Shown here piece after piece: positions 58,606 to 64,000 of a stretch of DNA of 64,000 nucleotides. Every line of letters begins with the position of its first letter. The stretch's first letter is position 1. The notes under the pieces are model-generated. The model was not told where the DNA came from. It worked only from the letters and a program-made list of their open reading frames with translations, and did not search any database. A program made the translations under genes and the position numbers. Location: the NCBI GenBank assembly GCA_046330455.1, contig JAXLSU010000002.1, positions 248,001 to 312,000 on the forward strand. The letters are read 5' to 3'. Source of the stretch: CAVQXR01 sp046330455 (GTDB taxonomy: Bacteria; Actinomycetota; Thermoleophilia; Gaiellales; Gaiellaceae).

Positions 58606-58974
58606 ATGACCGACGAGACACAGACGACGCTCTCCGCCACGCTACGAGCGCGCCTTTACTGGCTCTGCCGCAGCGAGGGGTTCAGGGTCGACTCGCCCGA
58701 CGGGCGCTTCGGCCTGGTCGAGGCCGTCATGTTCCGCCTCCGCCCCGACGAGCCCGACGCGCTGATCGTCCGTGCCGGGGTGCTCGGACGCCGCCTCGTG
58801 ATCGTGCCGATCGAGGACGTCGAGGACGTGGTCCCGCGGCGCCAGCGGATCGTGCTGCGCACCGTGCCCGAGACCTCGAACGACTTCGTCAGCGAGGTTC
58901 GCGGCCGGCTGCGCCGGCTTGCCGCCGAGCAGACGGCACGCGGCCTTCGCCCGGTGCCCGCCGGCGACCACTGA
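58606..58974 (+). CDS. PRC-barrel-like small protein
   Basis: 122 residues. The middle GLVEAVMFRLRPDEPDALIV, RRLVIVPIEDVEDVVPRRQR resembles a PRC-barrel beta domain; a helical C-terminus (FVSEVRGRLRRLAAEQTARG) follows. No membrane segment. TATAAC (58592-58597) is eight bases before the ATG. Convergent with yqgE. Role unknown. Confidence 0.65.
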   Translation: MTDETQTTLSATLRARLYWLCRSEGFRVDSPDGRFGLVEAVMFRLRPDEPDALIVRAGVLGRRLVIVPIEDVEDVVPRRQRIVLRTVPETSNDFVSEVRGRLRRLAAEQTARGLRPVPAGDH

Positions 58975-58987
58975 CGCGCCCGCGTCC

Positions 58988-59545
58988 TCAGTTCACGGAC
59001 GGGTCGGGCGGCATCGTGGCCAGCAGCCTGAACTGACCGCCCTTGCGGTCGAGTGCGACGCTCCAGAGGTCGACCGGCGCATCCGGAAACACATCGGAGA
59101 CCGTCGCCGCCTCGACGATCCAGGCGCCCTCCTCGAGCTCACCCTCGAGCTGACCGGGAGACCAGCCCGAGTATCCCGCGAAGACCCTGACGCGGCGGAC
59201 GACTCCCGTGAGCGTGGCCGGGTCGACATCCGCACGGAGGTAGCCGACGTTCTCGAAGGCGATCGCCGCCGCCTCGGACGGGTCGTCGAGCTCCGCGAGG
59301 GCGACCACGGCCTCGGGCTGCACCGGCCCTCCGACCGACACGCACGCGTCCTCGCCGGCGAGGATGGCGAGGTTCGGGACCGCGTCGGCCACCGACACCT
59401 CGGACGTCCGGTTGAGGACGACGCCCATGGCTCCCTCCTCGGAGTGCTCGGTGACGAGCACCACCGTGCGGCGGAAGTTCGGGTCGAAGAGCGCGGGCGA
59501 GGCGATCAGGAGCTGCCCGCGCAGCGACTCGGTCCTACCCTCCAT
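58988..59545 (-). CDS. YqgE/AlgH family protein
   Basis: 185 residues; GQLLIASPALFDPNFRRTV, VTEHSEEGAMGVVLNRTSE, GGPVQPEAVVAL and FAGYSGWSPGQLEGELEEGA are family signatures. The biochemical role is unknown although the family is widespread. ATG at 59545. Directly upstream lies a structured repeat (59562-59696) that separates it from the respiratory operon. Confidence 0.93.
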   Translation of the reverse strand: MEGRTESLRGQLLIASPALFDPNFRRTVVLVTEHSEEGAMGVVLNRTSEVSVADAVPNLAILAGEDACVSVGGPVQPEAVVALAELDDPSEAAAIAFENVGYLRADVDPATLTGVVRRVRVFAGYSGWSPGQLEGELEEGAWIVEAATVSDVFPDAPVDLWSVALDRKGGQFRLLATMPPDPSVN

Positions 59546-59561
59546 CCCGTGGATTGTGACT

Positions 59562-59696
59562 GCAAGGCGCCGAAGGCGCCGCGCAGCGGACGGGCCGAAG
59601 GCCCCAGGACGCGAAGCACCGTCGAGCCCGCAGGGCTCGACACAGAACCGCAAGGCGCCGAAGGCGCCGCGCAGCGGACGGGCCGAAGGCCCCAGG
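59562..59696. repeat. Two identical 47-base direct repeats around a hairpin
   Basis: 59562-59608 and 59650-59696 are identical, each containing the hairpins GGCGCCGAAGGCGCC and GGGCCGAAGGCCC. Between them is a perfect stem GTCGAGCCC-GCA-GGGCTCGAC (59621-59641). A diverged inverted copy of the first half is at 63674-63699. It occupies most of the 158-base space between yqgE and the next gene. Confidence 0.85.
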
Positions 59697-59703
59697 GTAT
59701 GCG

Positions 59704-60384
59704 TCAGCCGGAGTGCTGCGGCCGGGATCGTTCCGTCCTCCGGAGCCGCTTGAGCATCCACGCCCCGAGCAGCGCACCGCCGCCGGTCACGACCAGCACG
59801 ACGACGAGCAGCTCCGTCGGAAACGGCTTCCGGCCCGTCCAGTAGAGCGTTCCGCGGATCGCCGCCGGCCGGTCGCCGACCGTGATCGGGACCTCGTAGC
59901 TCCACAGCTTCGTCCTCGCCGACGGGTCGGCGACGGCTGCCGGCGTCCCCTGCTCCCGGTACTGGATCCGCCGGTCGAACCAGGCGAGCCGGCCACCGTC
60001 ACCGACCTGTACCCACTCCGGTGGGGCCGAGGCGTCGGCGGCTCTGCTCGGCTCGGTCGCTCCCCAGCGGTCGTTGTTCACGTGCAGCGCGGGCGAACGG
60101 ACGTTCAGATAGACGGGCCCTGCAGACTCCACCCGCGCATACGGCTCGCCGTCGTACCCCTCGACGATGACCGCTCGACCGCTCCGGTTGACCAGCTCGA
60201 GCTGCTCGTCGGAATCGAGCACCCTGACCTCGATCCCGTCTGCGAGCTCCGCCGGAGCGATCTCCTCGACCACCGACTCGAACGAGTGCGAGCCTCCGTG
60301 CGCACGAGCCTGTTCGCCGCCCGCCGTGACGACCGCGAGCAGCACCCAGACGATGAGCGCGATCCGGCCGCGACGCTCGCTCAA
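59704..60384 (-). CDS. Secreted, C-terminally anchored protein of the respiratory operon
   Basis: 226 residues: signal peptide IALIVWVLLAVVTAGGEQARA, a ~170-residue exported domain (ELVNRSGRAVIVEGYDGEPY, SPALHVNNDRWG, PEWVQVGDGGRLAWFDRRIQ) and a C-terminal helix ELLVVVLVVTGGGALLGAWM. A His-rich start of the mature protein (AHGGSH) could bind copper. I recognise it only as an actinobacterial exported protein often near oxidase genes. The start overlaps the cytochrome c stop (ATGA), supporting a role in oxidase assembly or function. Confidence 0.72.
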   Translation of the reverse strand: MSERRGRIALIVWVLLAVVTAGGEQARAHGGSHSFESVVEEIAPAELADGIEVRVLDSDEQLELVNRSGRAVIVEGYDGEPYARVESAGPVYLNVRSPALHVNNDRWGATEPSRAADASAPPEWVQVGDGGRLAWFDRRIQYREQGTPAAVADPSARTKLWSYEVPITVGDRPAAIRGTLYWTGRKPFPTELLVVVLVVTGGGALLGAWMLKRLRRTERSRPQHSG

Positions 60385-60839
60385 GGTGTCGAGCTGCTGC
60401 CGCCCGTGATCGCGGCCACGTACTCGGCCACCTGCTCGGCCTCCGCACCGGAGAGAAGCCCGGGGGGCATCATCCCGGAGCCCGTGCCGCCGGCCTCGAT
60501 CGCCTGGAGGACTGCGGCCTGATCCGGAGCGAGCGCGTCGAGATCCGGGCCGGCCGTGCCGCTCGTGCCGGCATCGCTCAGCTTGTGGCAGGAGCCGCAG
60601 CTCGTGACGAAGAGCTCCTTCCCGGGCCCTGCGGCCGCCGGCGGCGGGGCCGGTGCCTCGTCCTGCGTCACGGCGGCCGGCGGCCCGTCGTCGGAGTAGT
60701 GGGTTCCGATCACGAAGGCCACGACGAGCGCCGCCAGCACGAGTGCGCCGAGCCCGATCCCGGTCAGCCAGGCCCGGGTCCTGTCGATCCCGTGCCCCGG
60801 GTCGGGCCTTTCGGTCACGCGGGGGTCCGGTTCAGACAT
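60381..60839 (-). CDS. Membrane-anchored class I cytochrome c
   Basis: 152 residues: N-terminal helix AWLTGIGLGALVLAALVVAF anchors it outside the membrane; Pro/Ala linker; heme site TSCGSCHKLSD (CxxCH) near residue 83; axial Met probably in GMMPPGLLSGAE near residue 126. It ends in helix VAEYVAAITG. Likely electron donor to the CuA site of the subunit II encoded upstream. Four bases separate it from subunit I. Confidence 0.9.
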   Translation of the reverse strand: MSEPDPRVTERPDPGHGIDRTRAWLTGIGLGALVLAALVVAFVIGTHYSDDGPPAAVTQDEAPAPPPAAAGPGKELFVTSCGSCHKLSDAGTSGTAGPDLDALAPDQAAVLQAIEAGGTGSGMMPPGLLSGAEAEQVAEYVAAITGGSSSTP

Positions 60840-60842
60840 CGA

Positions 60843-62849
60843 TCATCCTCCTGTGACTCCGGGGGCGAAGAGGAGCGCCATCCCGACCGAGGTGAGCAGG
60901 ACCGTCCAGCCGGCAATCCGGCCGAGCAGCGCAGACCCGAGCCCGGTCGCGAGCCCGAGCACGAGCATGGCCAGGTGGAACGCGGCGTGCAGGAAGTCGC
61001 TGTCGACGAGGTCGTCGTAGACGAGCGGGATCATCACGAGCAGCATCACGACGGGTGCGATCAGGGCCACCGCCAGTCCGCCGTTGAGCCGTCCGGGGAA
61101 GCGCCGGAGGACTCCCGGCGCCGACCCGATCGCCGCCCCGAGCATCGCTCCGGCGAAGAACTGGACCGCGTGGGCCAGATGGTGGAACTTGACACTCGCC
61201 TCGGAGGCCTCACCGACGGGCGGGTAGAAGACGAACAGGGCCGCCACCCCGATCGCGACCACGATCACGTGTCCCCAGTACGAACCGACCATCGGCCGGA
61301 AACCCGATCCGGACGCGGCGGCGGCCGCGACCGGCAACGACCGGGCCGGCGTCGCTCCCCGCTGCCTCCATGCCTGCCTTCCCATCGCGACGAACTCGGC
61401 CAGGATCACGAAGAGGCCGATCAGGAAGATCGCCGCGAAGATGCTGCCGGCAAGGCTCCAGCCCTCGGTGCCCGCAGGATGGGCGGCCCAGCGCCGGGGG
61501 ACTCCGAGCGCGCCCGACACGTACCAGACGTAGACCAGCCCGTACCCGCCGACGAGCATCGCGCTCGGGCCCAGGATCGAGACGCGACGGCTGGCCGTGC
61601 GCCCGCTGGCGCGCTCGAGCATGTAGGAGACGAAGCCGAGCACCCAGAGCGCGGCGCCCATCAGCATGTAGCTGTGGAAGTGGGCCGGAACCCACAGCGT
61701 GTTGTGGAAGTGGAAGTTGACCGGGATCCAGGAGTCGATCACCGCGCCGGCGCCACCGGTCGCCCAGCCGACGAAGCCGAGGAAGAACAGCACCGACGTG
61801 AGGTTCCACCGGTAGCGCGAGCCCCAGACCAGCATCATCGCCGTGTAGATCGTGACTACCGCTACCGGCAGCGCCGCCGCCGACGAGGCGAGAAGGCCGA
61901 TCGCGTGGAGCGCGCCCGGCTGGACGAAATCCATGTACAGGTGATGCCCGTAGGCCGTCAGGACGAAGGCGATCGTGCCGAGCCAGCCGACCACGAGTGG
62001 CTTGGACGTCTTCCACTGCCGCCCGGCGTAGAGCGGGACGAGGACGTAGATCATCCCCGCGCCGAGGTAGATGATCAGGTTGGCGACGGTGTGGCCGAAG
62101 AAGTACGTGACGTTCTTCGCCCAGAGCGCGTCCAGGACGATGGTGTCGTCGATCGCCTGGTCGATGAGGGCGACCAGGATCGTCATCCCGACCGCCCCGG
62201 CGATGATCCCCTGCAGGCTGACCGCGGCGGCGGCGATCGCCTGGGGCGCCGGTGCCTTCGTCGTGCGGCCGGCGAGCCAGCTCAGGCCGAGCGCGCCCGA
62301 GAGGCCACCGTACCTCTCCGTCACTGCCTTCAGTGAATCGATGCAGTAGATCGTGAAGCTCGTTCCCACCAGTCCCATACCGGACAGGAACAGCACCGTC
62401 GCCCAGGTCGACCACATCTCGGCAGACCTGAACGGCAGCGGGTACAGGAACGTCCAGCCGGCCGCGAAACCGCCGAACACGACCGCGATCAGCACCAGCA
62501 CCACCCCTGCCAGGGCCGCCAGGAAGGCTGCGACCGCCCGGCCGGGATCGAGAGCCGGGACGGTGCTGCGCACCACGTACCAGAGCCCGCCCATCATCGC
62601 GAGCAGGACGCCGGCGATCATCCCGGACGCGTGCAGGGTCATCAGCCGGTAGAACCAGTCGTCCGAGATCCCGATCGCCTCGGCCTGGGTCAGGCGCAGC
62701 AGTAGCCCGATCAGCGCCATCACCACGAAGAGCACGAGCCCGGTCGTACCGAACAGCAGCCCGATCCTCCGGCTGTAGGTGCCGATCGGAGGATCCAGCG
62801 CCACCGCGTCGGGATGAATCGTGGTCGTGGTCGCCGCGGAGCTGCTCAC
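60843..62849 (-). CDS. Heme-copper oxidase subunit I, B-family-like, lacking the helix-VI cross-link tyrosine
   Basis: 668 residues, about 15 membrane helices. Low-spin heme ligand in LMTLHASGM; CuB-type His in FFGHTVANLIIYLG and the pair in AYGHHLYMDF; heme ligands in HFHNTLWVPAHFHSYML. Similarities to Thermus ba3 (HNTxWVPxHFH, GGAGxxxxS, VPRR) put it in the B family. In ba3 the His of GHPIVY is cross-linked to the Tyr four residues on; here that place is Asn (codon 62079-62081) and a Tyr occurs only four residues later. GTG start overlaps subunit II stop. It may reduce O2 by a variant site or reduce NO; inference. Confidence 0.88.
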   Translation of the reverse strand: MSSSAATTTTIHPDAVALDPPIGTYSRRIGLLFGTTGLVLFVVMALIGLLLRLTQAEAIGISDDWFYRLMTLHASGMIAGVLLAMMGGLWYVVRSTVPALDPGRAVAAFLAALAGVVLVLIAVVFGGFAAGWTFLYPLPFRSAEMWSTWATVLFLSGMGLVGTSFTIYCIDSLKAVTERYGGLSGALGLSWLAGRTTKAPAPQAIAAAAVSLQGIIAGAVGMTILVALIDQAIDDTIVLDALWAKNVTYFFGHTVANLIIYLGAGMIYVLVPLYAGRQWKTSKPLVVGWLGTIAFVLTAYGHHLYMDFVQPGALHAIGLLASSAAALPVAVVTIYTAMMLVWGSRYRWNLTSVLFFLGFVGWATGGAGAVIDSWIPVNFHFHNTLWVPAHFHSYMLMGAALWVLGFVSYMLERASGRTASRRVSILGPSAMLVGGYGLVYVWYVSGALGVPRRWAAHPAGTEGWSLAGSIFAAIFLIGLFVILAEFVAMGRQAWRQRGATPARSLPVAAAAASGSGFRPMVGSYWGHVIVVAIGVAALFVFYPPVGEASEASVKFHHLAHAVQFFAGAMLGAAIGSAPGVLRRFPGRLNGGLAVALIAPVVMLLVMIPLVYDDLVDSDFLHAAFHLAMLVLGLATGLGSALLGRIAGWTVLLTSVGMALLFAPGVTGG

Positions 62850-63385
62850 GGGGTCACCTCGAACGTGCGAACCATCACGTGATGCCCGACACCGCAGAAC
62901 TCGAGGCAGGCGAAGACGTAGGTGCCGGGCCTCTCGAGCGTCAGGCTGAGTCGATTCTCGTAGCCGGGCATCGCCTGGACGTTGCCGATCAGCACCCCGT
63001 CCGGGTCGTAGAGGCCGAGACCGTGATTGACGTCGGTGGCAGTCACGTCGAAGACGACCTCCGTGCCGGCCGGGACCCGATCGGGCTTCACGCTCCAGTT
63101 GAACTGGTAACCCGATACCTCCACCGTCATGGCCTGGTTGGCGGCCTGCCCGTACGGCCTGAAGGCGATCGACAGGGCGACCCCGGTTCCGAGCAGGACG
63201 ACGAGGAAGATGAGCCAGACCAGCCTCAGGCGGTAGCCGGTGCGGGTCACGGCGCCGTACTCGACGTTCCGCCGCGCCTGCCACGCGACCGCTCCGAAGA
63301 TGGCGAGCAGGCAGCCCGAGACCACGAGGAAGCCGATCAGGACCGCTATCTGAAAGCCGCCGAAGCTGAGATCCATCCTGCCCAT
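62846..63385 (-). CDS. Heme-copper oxidase subunit II with CuA centre
   Basis: 179 residues. Two N-terminal helices (QIAVLIGFLVVSGCLLAIF and LVWLIFLVVLLGTGVALSI), then a cupredoxin domain with VSGYQFNWS, first CuA His in DVNHGLGLYD and the binuclear site ACLEFCGVGHHVM (CxxxCxxxHxxM). All CuA ligands are present, so it accepts electrons from a cytochrome c. AGGGAG five bases before ATG 63385. First gene of the operon subunit II, subunit I, cytochrome c, exported protein. Confidence 0.92.
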   Translation of the reverse strand: MGRMDLSFGGFQIAVLIGFLVVSGCLLAIFGAVAWQARRNVEYGAVTRTGYRLRLVWLIFLVVLLGTGVALSIAFRPYGQAANQAMTVEVSGYQFNWSVKPDRVPAGTEVVFDVTATDVNHGLGLYDPDGVLIGNVQAMPGYENRLSLTLERPGTYVFACLEFCGVGHHVMVRTFEVTP

Positions 63386-63658
63386 GAGTGCTCCCTGCGC
63401 CAGTCACCTGGCGGAGACGTTAGTCCTCCCGGGAAGGACGCTACCAGGATTTCATCCAATAGAGATCGTAACAAACGGTATAACCACAGATTCTCCAGAT
63501 CGTCGGGTCTCGGCACCCGGTGGGGCTCGTGGAGGGGCGGGATCTGCCCCCTCCTCCACCCGGCGCCGATCCGGACGAGCGCGCCGGTACCTACCCGGAC
63601 GGCGACCGCCCAGCCCTCCGGTGCGGCCCCTGCGCCGAGGCCCGGCAGGGCCGCGCCG
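63386..63658. other. Spacer upstream of the oxidase operon
   Basis: An AT-rich patch (about 63450-63500) probably contains the oxidase promoter, but no single box stands out. 63540-63658 is GC-rich without a credible gene. Confidence 0.4.
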
Positions 63659-63922
63659 TCAGCCACGTCGACCGCTGCGCGGCGCCTCCGGCGCTTGCGA
63701 GGGGGCGTACGCGCCCCCGCAGCCGCAGAGCAGATCGAACAGGCCACTCCAGCGCACGGCGTAAGGGGCCATGGCCAGCCGGGTGAATAGGGAAACCATG
63801 GTGGACGCGGCGTGACCGGGAACGAACCACCGGTAGCTCGCAAACCGTGCGAACGGCCGGTCAGAGATCTCCACACGACGCTCCCGCCCGCCAGCGGGAC
63901 GAAGGGCGGTCGCCTCTGCCAT
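63659..63922 (-). CDS. Doubtful small ORF
   Basis: 87 codons with ACGAGG five bases before the ATG. The N-terminal two thirds (VEISDRPFARFASYRWFVPG, then STMVSLFTRLAMAPYAVRW) look protein-like, while the end is translated from a repeat (inverted relative of the 59562 repeat at 63674-63699). Possibly a relic or a real gene truncated by the repeat. No family recognised. Confidence 0.25.
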   Translation of the reverse strand: MAEATALRPAGGRERRVEISDRPFARFASYRWFVPGHAASTMVSLFTRLAMAPYAVRWSGLFDLLCGCGGAYAPSQAPEAPRSGRRG

Positions 63923-63974
63923 CCGAGCCTCGTGGCGATCCGAGACGGCAATCGCGCCGGAAAGGAGACCTGCA

Positions 63975-64000
63975 ATGCGTAGGAACGTGCTGCTGACGGG
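63975..64000 (+). CDS. Start of a gene cut by the right edge
   Basis: ATG at 63975 with AAAGGAGA six bases upstream; only MRRNVLLT is visible. The Shine-Dalgarno makes it a likely real start; product unknown. Confidence 0.45.

Noticed and set aside
60585..62336. 583-codon plus-strand frame across the oxidase genes
   Set aside because: Antisense to the cytochrome c and oxidase subunit I genes, which have clear motifs.
63346..63975. 209-codon minus-strand frame at the right end
   Set aside because: It runs through repeats and the oxidase promoter region, has Pro/Arg/Gly-rich shadow composition and no ribosome binding site.
1..64000. CRISPR arrays, rRNA genes and complete insertion sequences
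   Set aside because: No regular repeat-spacer pattern, no rRNA-like sequence and no full transposase with terminal repeats were seen.

Overview
The window is a chromosomal segment of a very GC-rich (roughly 70% by eye) actinobacterial genome. The gene orders pyrR-pyrB-pyrC-carA-carB-pyrK-pyrD-mihF-gmk-rpoZ-coaBC and pdxT-yebC-ruvC-ruvA-ruvB near relA, together with the actinobacterial integration host factor mihF, point to Actinomycetota. A deep lineage such as Thermoleophilia fits the many non-standard neighbours, but that rank is my inference. Most start codons are ATG or GTG. Operons are tightly packed with ATGA/GTGA overlaps. Many genes lacking a Shine-Dalgarno sequence have a TANNNT box only 6-9 bases before the start codon, which suggests widespread leaderless transcription.

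Layout. 1-10,870 (minus strand) is the pyrimidine operon, led by pyrR and a PyrR-binding RNA hairpin, and running into mihF, gmk, rpoZ and coaBC; pyrF is missing from its usual place. 11,100-13,400 (plus) is an accessory module: a small secreted cysteine-containing protein, a membrane-anchored exported domain, a PadR regulator and a second membrane protein with the same exported domain. 13,600-16,100 (minus) holds a methyltransferase, a DUF2007 protein, RNase Z and a LysM protein under two LexA boxes. 16,168-20,447 (minus) is a putative D-glutamate/peptide catabolic operon (dgcA, dgcN, two M29 aminopeptidases). 20,472-27,132 (plus) has tRNA-Arg(CCG), corA, a frameshifted DUF2252 gene, a HIT protein, a phosphohexomutase, a thioesterase, two GAF-type proteins and a DUF4333 lipoprotein. 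27,150-28,090 is a low-GC cassette between two copies of a palindromic repeat. 28,095-30,576 is a ferrous iron uptake operon (feoB, Cys-rich protein, feoA).

30,631-43,070 contains a metallophosphoesterase, relA, recJ, a secreted metalloprotease, ruvCAB, yebC and pdxT. 43,070-48,540 is an accessory insertion full of repeats and gene relics that separates pdxT from its usual partner pdxS (48,542). 49,480-55,254 (minus) is a hydantoin/D-amino-acid operon (hyuA, hyuB, racemase, D-amino-acid dehydrogenase). 55,411-59,545 has a sulfide:quinone oxidoreductase, a small zincin, an NlpC/P60 wall hydrolase and a YqgE protein. 59,700-63,385 (minus) encodes a CuA subunit II, a B-family heme-copper subunit I that lacks the usual helix-VI tyrosine, a membrane-anchored cytochrome c and an accessory membrane protein.

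The strongest leads are the PadR/exported-domain/small-secreted-protein module, which recurs in pieces at three loci; the SOS-controlled leaderless LysM gene; the tyrosine-less heme-copper oxidase; and the repeat families that mark the accessory regions.
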